DNA from: Omnitrophica bacterium RIFCSPLOWO2_01_FULL_45_10b
Lineage (GTDB): Bacteria > Omnitrophota > Omnitrophia > Omnitrophales > Danuiimicrobiaceae
DNA: 35,464 nucleotides
NCBI GenBank assembly: GCA_001804205.1
Contig: MHFM01000009.1
Span: 21,730-57,193 of the forward strand
Direction of reading: 5' to 3'
In this document: one piece after another, positions 1-6,324 of the stretch
Layout: each line of letters opens with the position of its first letter
Numbering within the stretch: position 1 is the stretch's first letter
Made by a program: the position numbers and the translations under genes
Notes under the pieces: model-generated
What the model was told of the DNA's origin: nothing
The model's database searches: none
The model's input: only the letters and a program-made list of their open reading frames with translations

Positions 1-11
1 GATGGAAACAG

Positions 12-26
12 AAGGTGGTGGGATGA
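12..26 (+). promoter_or_regulatory. Ribosome-binding region, possibly right end of an intercistronic repeat
   Basis: The bases AAGGTGGTGGGATGA carry a Shine-Dalgarno-like AAGG and the start ATG at 23. The string GGTGGTGGGATGA is identical to the right end of the intercistronic element at 8040-8159, which also ends on a start codon. The left part would lie upstream of the window, so whether a whole element is present cannot be decided here. Confidence 0.4.
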
Positions 27-1174
27 TTTATCTCGATAATGCCGCTACTTCATTTCCCAAACCCAAGCGCGTTTATGAGCGCATGGATCAATTCCTAAGA
101 GAAGAAGCTGCTAACCCCGGCCGTTCGGGCCACAGTTTGTCGGTTGCCGCAGAAGCCCAATTGGTTCAAGCGCGAAGCCTTTTGGCTAAATTCTTTGGAG
201 CGAAAAGCGCGGAGCGAATTATTTTTACGCTCAACTGCACAGATTCTTTGAATATTGCCATCAAAGGAGCGTTGCGCGACGGGGATCATGTGGTTACGAC
301 CATTCTGGAGCATAACTCGGTGTTGCGGCCGATTCATGCGCTTGAAGCGGCTCAAAAAATCACCGTTACCAAAGTGCGCCCTTCAAAGGACGGTTTGATT
401 GATCCTCAAGAAATCAAAAAAGCGTTCCGAAAAAATACGAAGCTGGTGGCCATGACGCACGCGTCCAATGTCATCGGCGTTCTTGAACCCATTCGTGAAA
501 TCGGCCGTATCGTTCGAGAAGCCGGCCTGCTTTTATTGGTAGACGCAGCCCAAACAGCAGGGATCGTTTCAATTGATGTGGAGCGTGATTTCATTGATTT
601 GCTTGCTTTTCCGGGGCATAAGTCACTGTACGGACCGCCTGGAACCGGCGGACTTTATGTGGGAGAGCGCGCAAAATTAATCCCTTGGCGTGAAGGAGGG
701 ACCGGTTTTGATTCGGAATCAAAAACTCAACCCGACACACTTCCTTTTCTTTTGGAAGGCGGAACACCAAACTCAGTTGGAATTGTGGGTTTGAAAGAGG
801 GGGTTAGTTTTATTCTGCAGGAAGGTCTTGAAAAAATTCAAGCACATGAACGTTCTTTAGTGAAAAAGTTGCGTCAGGAATTAAAACAAGTAAGCGGCCT
901 AAAACTTCATGGAATTGATGACGTTACCAATTCGGTAGCACCGGTTTCTTTTGTGATTGATGGAGTTGAGCCGCAAGAGTTCAGCATTGTCTTGGATCAA
1001 TCATTTCAAATTGCCGTGCGTGCCGGCCTTCATTGCGCGCCCTTAATGCATGAATTCCTTGGAACAGCACCCCAGGGGAGTATTCGATTCAGTCCTGGTT
1101 ATTTCAATACGTTGGATGAAATTGAGCAGGCCGCGCGAGCGGTCCATGAAATTAAAAACCAAATGGTGGTATAA
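23..1174 (+). CDS. Cysteine desulfurase family protein (class V PLP aminotransferase fold)
   Basis: PLP-dependent enzyme of the NifS/SufS-like class V fold, expected to take sulfur (or selenium) from cysteine in the cytoplasm. The N-terminus MIYLDNAATSFPKP, the motif THASNVIG, the PLP-ring Asp174 and Gln177 in VDAAQTAG, the Schiff-base Lys200 in PGHKSLYGPPGTGG and the likely persulfide Cys338 in RAGLHCAP are all present, as in the subfamily often named TIGR01977. The length of 383 residues is normal. An in-frame ATG at 2 exists, but the ATG at 23 follows a GGTGG ribosome-binding region and gives the canonical N-terminus. The gene ends 3 bases before the left arm of an inverted repeat that separates it from greA. 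The physiological sulfur acceptor cannot be told from the sequence. Confidence 0.9.
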   Translation: MIYLDNAATSFPKPKRVYERMDQFLREEAANPGRSGHSLSVAAEAQLVQARSLLAKFFGAKSAERIIFTLNCTDSLNIAIKGALRDGDHVVTTILEHNSVLRPIHALEAAQKITVTKVRPSKDGLIDPQEIKKAFRKNTKLVAMTHASNVIGVLEPIREIGRIVREAGLLLLVDAAQTAGIVSIDVERDFIDLLAFPGHKSLYGPPGTGGLYVGERAKLIPWREGGTGFDSESKTQPDTLPFLLEGGTPNSVGIVGLKEGVSFILQEGLEKIQAHERSLVKKLRQELKQVSGLKLHGIDDVTNSVAPVSFVIDGVEPQEFSIVLDQSFQIAVRAGLHCAPLMHEFLGTAPQGSIRFSPGYFNTLDEIEQAARAVHEIKNQMVV

Positions 1175-1296
1175 ACCCCGTTAGAGATAGGAAACGCTAG
1201 AAACGTTTCCGTAGCTGCTTGTAATGGGGATTTGATACTATAGGGTTATATTTCTTAATGATATGAAACTTACAGTAAACTTATCTCTAACGGGGT
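1175..1296. repeat. Inverted-repeat element, CCCCGTTAGAGAT family, long copy
   Basis: This 122-base element is bounded by perfect 15-base arms: ACCCCGTTAGAGATA at 1175-1189 and its reverse complement at 1282-1296. Inside is a second hairpin, GGAAACG (1190-1196) against CGTTTCC (1204-1210). The left arm starts directly after the TAA stop of the preceding gene, and the right arm ends 5 bases before the greA ATG. A 31-base copy with the same arm core lies at 22549-22579. No transposase is seen, so it is non-autonomous. Confidence 0.85.
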
Positions 1297-1301
1297 AAAC
1301 A

Positions 1302-1775
1302 ATGGATCAGAATATAATTTTAACTCCAGAAGGCTACGAACGTCTCAAGGAAGAGCTCCGGACTTTGAAATCGGTGAAGCGCATCGAAGTTGCCAAACAG
1401 CTTGAGACGGCGCGGGCGCACGGCGATTTGCGCGAGAACGCAGAATATGACACGGCGAAAGAAGCAAAAGCTCAGCTTGAATCTAAGATTCGCACGCTTG
1501 AGGAGAAATTAATGCGCGCGAAAGTGGTGGACACCAAAGACGCGCCATACGATAAAGTTTATTTCGGAACAATCGTTGAGCTAAAAAATAAGAAAACAGG
1601 CGATAAAGTCGTTTTCACTTTTGTCGCTGAGGATGAAGCGGATATTGCCAAGGGCAAGCTTTCGATTCAAACTCCGATCGGGAAAGCTCTTTTGGGGCAT
1701 GCGGTAGGAGAAACCGTGGAAGTTCGAGTTCCGGTCGGCATCATTCCTTACGAAATTTTAAAGATTTCCCGCTAG
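1302..1775 (+). CDS. greA: Transcription elongation factor GreA
   Basis: GreA rescues backtracked RNA polymerase by stimulating cleavage of the nascent transcript through the secondary channel. The 157 residues match the family length. The N-terminal coiled coil carries the characteristic tip region ARAHGDLRENAEYDTAKEAK (about residues 37-56), whose acidic Asp and Glu residues act at the polymerase active site. The C-terminal FKBP-like half contains VYFGTIVELK and ends with GETVEVRVPVG. The ATG at 1302 is 5 bases past the right arm of the preceding inverted repeat. There is no clear Shine-Dalgarno sequence, only ACGGGG inside that arm, so folding of the repeat could affect its translation. 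Confidence 0.97.
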   Translation: MDQNIILTPEGYERLKEELRTLKSVKRIEVAKQLETARAHGDLRENAEYDTAKEAKAQLESKIRTLEEKLMRAKVVDTKDAPYDKVYFGTIVELKNKKTGDKVVFTFVAEDEADIAKGKLSIQTPIGKALLGHAVGETVEVRVPVGIIPYEILKISR

Positions 1776-1793
1776 AAACAAATTTGTTATAAT
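1765..1793 (+). promoter_or_regulatory. Probable sigma-70 promoter for the first TIGR04073-like gene
   Basis: A perfect TATAAT -10 box is at 1788-1793, just past greA. With a 17-base spacer the -35 is TTTCCC (1765-1770), a weak match. The -10 is about 87 bases upstream of the next gene. Confidence 0.45.
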
Positions 1794-1880
1794 ACGTCCC
1801 GGCATTGTACGGCAGAAGACAGAAATTAGAAAGCAGATAACAGGTTGTCAATCACACAATGCAAAGGAGACATGATAACG

Positions 1881-2255
1881 ATGAACCTATTGAAAAAGCG
1901 GGCCATTCATAACGTTCTTTTAGTTTCCCTCCTCTGCCTTCTGTCCTCCGTTTTCTATCCATCCCAGGCACACGCCGATTTTGGAAAAGGCCCTATTCAA
2001 AAATTTGGAAGAGGCTTCTTTTATATCTTTGCTTCTCCTTTCCAGATCCCCAAGGGAATGATTCAAACCGCCCAAGATGCAGAGCCGGTTTATCTGGCGC
2101 CTGTGAAAGGCACGATTGCCGGCGGCGGGATCGGCGTTTACGAATTTACCCGTCAATTGATTGCCGGTTTCTGGGATGTTTTCACTTTTGCCACCCCAGC
2201 CGGCCGTGATTGGGGCCCGTTGTATGAACCTTCCACTTTATTCCCAGAAACTTAA
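1881..2255 (+). CDS. Secreted TIGR04073-like (exosortase system-associated) small protein, copy 1
   Basis: Small exported protein of about 124 residues. A basic start (MNLLKKRA) is followed by a hydrophobic stretch ending in SQAHA, a good signal peptidase I site. The mature part has the family pattern KFGRGFFYIFASPFQIPKG, a glycine-rich middle (IAGGGIGVYEFTRQ) and a C-terminal GFWDVFTFATP. This resembles the TIGR04073 family known mainly from genomes with exosortase; its molecular role is not known. Two further paralogues lie at 3851-4309 and 12428-12796. AAGGAG at 1864-1869 is 11 bases before the chosen ATG; an in-frame ATG at 1872 is only 2 bases from it and so less likely. No exosortase gene or PEP-CTERM substrate is seen in the window. 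Confidence 0.75.
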   Translation: MNLLKKRAIHNVLLVSLLCLLSSVFYPSQAHADFGKGPIQKFGRGFFYIFASPFQIPKGMIQTAQDAEPVYLAPVKGTIAGGGIGVYEFTRQLIAGFWDVFTFATPAGRDWGPLYEPSTLFPET

Positions 2256-2286
2256 AAACAGCTAAGTGCACCACATAGAAATACGT

Positions 2287-3468
2287 ATGAGAATTCATCC
2301 CGCCGTCGTTTTTCTCGCCGCTCTTCTTATCTTTGGGGTCCCTTCCGTTCAAGCGAAAGAAAACTCGTGGGAACAACATCTGAACCGCTCCGAAACTTTT
2401 TATCAAATGGGAAAATATGCAGAGGGAATTAATGAAGCCAAAGAAGCGCTTGCAGTTGCTGAGAAACAATTTGGACAAGATCGCCCTGAAATTGCGCAGT
2501 CGCTAAGCAATTTAGCCAGATTTCACAAGATCCAAAGTGATTATCGTGAAGCCGAGCTTCTTATAAAGAAATCTTTGGAAATACGCGAAAAAGCTTTTGG
2601 TCCTGATCATCCTGAAGTGGCAAATTCCCTCAATAATTTAGCAGGTCTTTATCACTCCCAAGGGAAATATACCGAAGCAGAACCTCTGTACCAGCGTGCA
2701 CTGCAAATATGGGAAGGGGCTTTAAATTTTGATCACCCCACCGTTGCCGGATGCTTAAATAATTTGGCCGAACTTTATCGCGCACAAGGCAGATATACGG
2801 ATGCCGAACCGCTTTACAGACGGACGTTGAGCATTTGGGAAAAAACAATGGGTTCAGAGCACCCTTATGTGGGCGGTGTTTTGAATAATTTGGGTGAGCT
2901 TTACAAAGCTCAGGGAGCTTATGTTGCGGCTGAGCCTCTTTTGGAACGGTCGTTGAAAATCTGGGAGAAAAATTTAGGGCATTATCATCCCGACGTGGCC
3001 CAGTCTCTCAACAATTTGGGTGAGCTTTATTTTGCCCAGAAAAACTACCAAAAAGCCGAGTCTTTATTTAAAGGTTCCTTGGCCATACGCGAAAAAGTAC
3101 TTGGAAAAGATCATCCCGATGCGGCGCAATCGCTCAATAATTTAGCCGTGCTTTATGAAACGCAAGGCGATCTTGATGAAGCCGAATCTTTATTTAAACG
3201 TGCCTTGGCGATTCGAGAAAAAACATTAGGTCCGGTTCATCCTGATTTAGCGACTTCTTTAAATGATCTTGCTAATCTTTATCATTCCCAAAGCAGATAT
3301 TCAGACGCCGAACCTCTTTACAAACGCGCCATTGAAATTATGGGAAAAGTTTTAGGGCCCGATCATCCGCATGTTGAAACCACCATGGAAAATCTTGCCG
3401 CACTTTATGAAACGCAAGGCAAGTATCCCGAAGCTCAAGCCCTTCGCACGCAGCTTGAGCGGCAGTAA
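2287..3468 (+). CDS. Secreted tetratricopeptide (TPR) repeat protein
   Basis: Protein of 393 residues with an N-terminal signal sequence (MRIHPAVVFLAALLIFG, cleavage after VQA), followed almost entirely by 42-residue TPR units of the kinesin-light-chain/TPR_12 type. Eight full units and a partial ninth can be counted, with consensus NNLAxLYxxQGxYxEAEPLY followed by AxIxEKxLGxDHPxV. Such superhelical arrays bind other proteins; the partner is unknown. A GTG at 2266 gives 7 extra residues, but the ATG at 2287 starts a normal signal peptide. Neither start has a clear Shine-Dalgarno sequence. It follows the TIGR04073-like gene by about 31 bases and may be cotranscribed with it. The repeats are similar but not identical at DNA level, so they are not a recent expansion. 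Confidence 0.85.
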   Translation: MRIHPAVVFLAALLIFGVPSVQAKENSWEQHLNRSETFYQMGKYAEGINEAKEALAVAEKQFGQDRPEIAQSLSNLARFHKIQSDYREAELLIKKSLEIREKAFGPDHPEVANSLNNLAGLYHSQGKYTEAEPLYQRALQIWEGALNFDHPTVAGCLNNLAELYRAQGRYTDAEPLYRRTLSIWEKTMGSEHPYVGGVLNNLGELYKAQGAYVAAEPLLERSLKIWEKNLGHYHPDVAQSLNNLGELYFAQKNYQKAESLFKGSLAIREKVLGKDHPDAAQSLNNLAVLYETQGDLDEAESLFKRALAIREKTLGPVHPDLATSLNDLANLYHSQSRYSDAEPLYKRAIEIMGKVLGPDHPHVETTMENLAALYETQGKYPEAQALRTQLERQ

Positions 3469-3489
3469 CCGCTTCCTTAGATTTTTTCT

Positions 3490-3723
3490 TTATGCAGAAG
3501 CCTGGATTTGACGCCAGGCTTTGTAATTGAAGAACAGCTTTTCGCTTTGATTACTTTGACCTGAGTTTACCGGAGTTGATTGAAGACGGGCTTCATTAGA
3601 AGGTAAAAGGGATAATTTTTGTAATGGAAGTTGCCAGGGAATAGAAAAGGAAGTAAAGCCGTAAGAAACTAAACTCGCAAGAATTAAGATTCCGATACCC
3701 GCCACTCTTATTTGCTTCGGCAT
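3490..3723 (-). CDS. Small secreted or membrane-anchored protein, unknown
   Basis: Unrecognised protein of 77 residues. It begins MPKQIRVAGIGILILASLVS, giving a single hydrophobic segment at about residues 6-25, followed by a polar tail rich in Ser, Gln and Asn. A TTG one codon upstream is possible, but the ATG has AGAGGTG four bases before it on the minus strand. The gene is convergent with the TPR gene and lies beyond the terminator at 3803-3840, so it is probably transcribed separately from the TIGR04073-like gene further upstream. It could be an export-targeted peptide or an inner-membrane protein; no function can be given. Confidence 0.55.
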   Translation of the reverse strand: MPKQIRVAGIGILILASLVSYGFTSFSIPWQLPLQKLSLLPSNEARLQSTPVNSGQSNQSEKLFFNYKAWRQIQASA

Positions 3724-3802
3724 CAAGCACCTCTTTTTTTAGGAGGATTCTTAAGCCTTATCCGTATCGGCGATGCATCAGCAGTTCTTAATGGCCAAAA
3801 AT

Positions 3803-3840
3803 AAAAAAGGGCAGGCAAAATGAATTGCCTGCCCTTTTTT
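3803..3840 (-). terminator. Rho-independent terminator after the second TIGR04073-like gene
   Basis: A perfect stem GGGCAGGCAA (3809-3818) / TTGCCTGCCC (3825-3834) with a 6-base loop is flanked by A and T runs on both sides, so it could work in both directions. On the minus strand it lies 11 bases past the stop codon of the gene ending at 3851. Confidence 0.9.
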
Positions 3841-3850
3841 ATTGATGTGT

Positions 3851-4309
3851 TTACTTCTTTACGTATTTCATCCGGTCTTCGGAATCCGGCTTTGGTGATG
3901 GTGCTGGTTGATATACGGTTGTAGTTGGAGCGACGTAAGTTGATTCGGTAGTTTCTGCAGCAAGACAGTTTTCATAACTGCGGCTAACGGGAAGGCCATG
4001 GAAGTTGGGGATCCAAGAAGTCGCGACGTCAAGAACGCCTGAGGAAGCTCGGAGAACCGTACATACGCAGCCACTTCCGAATCCGCTGACAGCTCCCATA
4101 AATTCAGGCTTCATTTTTTTAGTGCCGGCTACTGTTTGCACGGGGATGTCTACAAAACAAGTTACGGCGTTAAAAAGACCGCGGCCAAGCATTCCCCCTA
4201 CTTTTTCGCCGTATTGATCGGAATTTGCCATTTCCCAAACATCTTTTGCCTGCGCTGTCATCGAAAAAGCGAAGCAAAAAAGAACGCCTAAAACAATTAC
4301 CTTTTTCAT
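3851..4309 (-). CDS. Secreted TIGR04073-like small protein, copy 2
   Basis: Exported protein of 152 residues. The signal peptide MKKVIVLGVLFCFAFSMTAQA is followed by the family core: GGMLGRGLFNAVTCFVDIPVQ, then FGSGCVCTVLRASSGVLDVATSWIP. The alignment with copy 3 (LGRGIANAAFGWVEL and TRTGTGVLEVATSPIP) is clear by eye. The C-terminal about 40 residues are a Thr/Pro-rich tail ending in charged residues. Unlike copy 1, it has a Cys-Val-Cys in the second half. AAGGAG lies 7 bases before the ATG. A sigma-70 type promoter sits upstream at 4367-4396 and a strong terminator follows, so the gene is probably a single-gene transcript. Its role is unknown. Confidence 0.75.
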   Translation of the reverse strand: MKKVIVLGVLFCFAFSMTAQAKDVWEMANSDQYGEKVGGMLGRGLFNAVTCFVDIPVQTVAGTKKMKPEFMGAVSGFGSGCVCTVLRASSGVLDVATSWIPNFHGLPVSRSYENCLAAETTESTYVAPTTTVYQPAPSPKPDSEDRMKYVKK

Positions 4310-4366
4310 ACGTTATCTCCTTCGCGTTAGTGTGGTGGTATAAGTTTATAATTACCAACGAAATCT

Positions 4367-4396
4367 ATTATAGGTTCGTTAGAATGCGAAAATCAA
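4367..4396 (-). promoter_or_regulatory. Probable sigma-70 promoter of the second TIGR04073-like gene
   Basis: On the minus strand TTGATT (4396-4391) and a perfect TATAAT (4372-4367) are separated by 18 bases. The predicted start of transcription leaves a leader of about 50 bases before the ATG at 4309. Confidence 0.55.
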
Positions 4397-4407
4397 GCGA
4401 TTTTCAT

Positions 4408-5436
4408 TTAGATTTTTAACACGATTTTTCCAAAATTTTTCCGGTCGAGCATACGCTGATGGGCTTCACGCGCTTCCGTAAGGGGGAACGTGGAGTCAAC
4501 GACAGGTTTTACGCTTCCTTTATTAAGAAGTTCAACAGCTTTATTCAGTTCTTCGAGGCCACCCATGTAGCATCCCATTACTGCATGCTGGCGGACGAAC
4601 AGGAATCGAAGGTCTAATTGAACGGCCGAACCGCTTGTGGTGCCGCAGGTAACGAGCCGGCCTCTTTTTGCAAGGGCGGCAAGGCTTTTCAAAAATGTTT
4701 CCGCACCGATATGCTCAAGCACAATATCAACCCCTTGCCCTTGAGTTAAATCGCGGGCCCTTTTTCCGAAATCCGTTTTTTTATAATTAATCACTTCATC
4801 GGCACCCAGTTCCTTTGCGCGCTTTTCCTTTTCATCGCTTCCGACCGTTGTAATCACGCGCGCTCCAAACACTTTTGCGATTTGAATTCCGGCGCTCCCC
4901 ACGCCCGATCCAGCAGCGTGGACGAGAACCGTTTCTCCCTTTTGGAGTTTCGCTCGTGTGATGAGCATGTGCCAGGCGGTTAAAAAAACCAAAGGGCATG
5001 CGGCCCATTCTTCCCAAGAATATCGATCAGAAATGGGAATCAAATTTCTCACCGGCACTTTTACAAATTCAGCGTAACCGCCGTCGATTTGAAAACCGAT
5101 GATTTTATATTGATCGCAAAGCGAATCCCACCCGTCTTTGCACCAGTTACAGGAACCGCAGGAAATTCCGGGAGCGATAATGACATGCATTCCTTTGGAA
5201 ATTCCGGTTACGTTTGCGCCTATTTTTTCTACTTCACCTGAAATATCGCATCCAAGAATATGGGGGAGCGGAATGGGGACGCCCGGCATTCCTTGGCGGG
5301 TCCAGATGTCCAGGTGATTCAGCGCGCACGCGCGCACGCGAATGAGCACTTCATCAGATCCGATTTTTGGTTCCGGAACATCCGTATAAATCAGTCGGTC
5401 GATATCACCGTGTTCCTTGAAAATAATCGCTTTCAT
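4408..5436 (-). CDS. Zinc-binding alcohol dehydrogenase / quinone oxidoreductase family (MDR)
   Basis: Medium-chain dehydrogenase/reductase of 342 residues. The N-terminal GroES-like half has ACALNHLDIWTRQG and the glycine-rich GCDISGEVEKIG. The structural-zinc Cys cluster CGSCNWCKDGWDSLC (about residues 93-107) is complete. The Rossmann half has VHAAGSGVGSAGIQIAKVFGA for NAD(P) binding. The catalytic-zinc ligands of true alcohol dehydrogenases are not obvious: the usual early Cys is replaced in ALNHLD, so a zinc-independent reductase with a structural zinc is also possible. Substrate is unknown. The start codon is the right-hand ATG of the intercistronic element at 5433-5528, which links this gene to the methyltransferase upstream. 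Confidence 0.85.
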   Translation of the reverse strand: MKAIIFKEHGDIDRLIYTDVPEPKIGSDEVLIRVRACALNHLDIWTRQGMPGVPIPLPHILGCDISGEVEKIGANVTGISKGMHVIIAPGISCGSCNWCKDGWDSLCDQYKIIGFQIDGGYAEFVKVPVRNLIPISDRYSWEEWAACPLVFLTAWHMLITRAKLQKGETVLVHAAGSGVGSAGIQIAKVFGARVITTVGSDEKEKRAKELGADEVINYKKTDFGKRARDLTQGQGVDIVLEHIGAETFLKSLAALAKRGRLVTCGTTSGSAVQLDLRFLFVRQHAVMGCYMGGLEELNKAVELLNKGSVKPVVDSTFPLTEAREAHQRMLDRKNFGKIVLKI

Positions 5437-5528
5437 CCCCCACCAACTTTCGTTAACAGTTCAATTGGGTGAATCAAAAAATTTTTGAAATCAATGTATC
5501 CTTTTTTAAAAAGTTGGCGGGGGATCAT
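5433..5528 (-). repeat. Intercistronic inverted-repeat element, type D copy 1, flanked by ATGA
   Basis: Read on the minus strand, an 88-base core begins TCCCCCGCCAACTTT and ends AAAGTTGGTGGGGG, with ATGA on each side. The left ATGA holds the TGA stop of the methyltransferase, the right ATGA the start of the dehydrogenase. The core is the same length as type D copy 2 at 8836-8931 and differs at roughly 14 positions by eye. The single change in the arms still allows a G-U pair in RNA. The arms would sequester the GGTGGGGG ribosome-binding region. Confidence 0.85.
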
Positions 5529-6160
5529 TTTATCTTATAAGCAACGCCGACTCCGTCTCGAATCGGCAGAAGCGTGGAAATAAAATTGCAATCGTTGAAT
5601 AACATTTGATTGAATTTTTTGATGCCTTCGGTTGCAGAATCGCCCTTTTTTTCAAGCACCTGCCCGAACCACAAGAGGTTATCTGCGATGAGAAGCCCGC
5701 CGGACTTGATTTTTGGCTTCGCCAATTCCAAAGCTTTCGGATAGGATTCTTTATCCATATCGATAAAAATAATATCGAAACTTTCTTTCGTTTGAGACAG
5801 AGCCTCAATGGCGTCGCCAACATGAAATTGAGCTTTACGAATTAAATTTCCTTTGGTGAAAAATTGTTTCGCAAGCTCTAAATTTTTGGCGGATTGGTCC
5901 GTGAGATAGATAATCCCGTCTTCGGGAAGGGCAAGCGCAAACCAAAAGGCCGAATAGCCAAAGCCCGAACCCATTTCGAAGATTTTTTTAGCCCCCGTCA
6001 TTTTGGCGAGCTGGTAAAGAAGTCTGCCGACAAGCGGGCCGACCAATGGAAAGTTGATTTTGTTGCCCCGCTCGTTCATTTCGGCCAAAAGCGGGTCTTC
6101 TACCGGGTAAAGGTTTTGAATATAGCGTTCGATTTCCGGAGAGGTAACAAGGGTTTCCAT
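5525..6160 (-). CDS. Class I SAM-dependent O-methyltransferase
   Basis: Protein of 211 residues resembling the catechol O-methyltransferase-like family 3 of bacteria, which methylates small hydroxyl-bearing molecules. SAM-binding motif I is KKIFEMGSGFGYSAFWFA, the acidic end of strand 2 is IIYLTDQS, and the metal-site region FDIIFIDMDKESYPKAL is followed by GGLLIADNLLWFGQV. The reading frame is open upstream to 6253, but that part runs into the repeat at 6215-6311, and METLVTSPEIERYI from the ATG at 6160 is the natural N-terminus. There is no Shine-Dalgarno sequence; a perfect TATAAT ends 9 bases before this ATG, which suggests a leaderless transcript. Substrate unknown. Confidence 0.85.
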   Translation of the reverse strand: METLVTSPEIERYIQNLYPVEDPLLAEMNERGNKINFPLVGPLVGRLLYQLAKMTGAKKIFEMGSGFGYSAFWFALALPEDGIIYLTDQSAKNLELAKQFFTKGNLIRKAQFHVGDAIEALSQTKESFDIIFIDMDKESYPKALELAKPKIKSGGLLIADNLLWFGQVLEKKGDSATEGIKKFNQMLFNDCNFISTLLPIRDGVGVAYKIK

Positions 6161-6169
6161 CGGAGCGAA

Positions 6170-6175
6170 ATTATA
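6170..6175 (-). promoter_or_regulatory. -10 box directly upstream of the methyltransferase
   Basis: On the minus strand TATAAT is separated from the ATG at 6160 by only 9 bases. The -35 position (TACTAA with a 17-base spacer) is weak. If used, transcription would begin at or next to the start codon. Confidence 0.45.
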
Positions 6176-6214
6176 GCACCAGCTCCTTAAATTTAGTACT
6201 ATATTTAGGTAATT

Positions 6215-6311
6215 CGTCATTGTGAGGCGGCGAACCAGTCGAAGCCGAAGCAATCTAAGGTTCTGAGATTGCTTCGTCCCGCCGCCTTCGGCGGCAGTCC
6301 TCGCAATGACG
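6215..6311. repeat. REP-like palindromic element, TCATTGCGAG family, copy A1
   Basis: The outer arms CGTCATTGTGAGG (6215-6227) and CCTCGCAATGACG (6299-6311) enclose a second inverted pair, GAAGCAATCT and AGATTGCTTC. It lies between the divergent methyltransferase and polX genes. Its right end is followed directly by the AGGAG ribosome-binding site of polX. This repeat type is widespread in bacterial genomes; chance translations of it often contain strings such as RHCEE or PRND. Confidence 0.85.
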
Positions 6312-6324
6312 AGGAGATAACTTT

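Noticed and set aside
1175..1296. Riboswitch or T-box before greA
   Set aside because: The interior shows no known riboswitch core, and the same arms occur within a coding region at 22549, which marks it as a repeat element.
4170..4419. Frames opposite and upstream of the second TIGR04073-like gene
   Set aside because: They overlap the signal peptide region of a clear gene and the promoter, with no ribosome-binding site or family resemblance.
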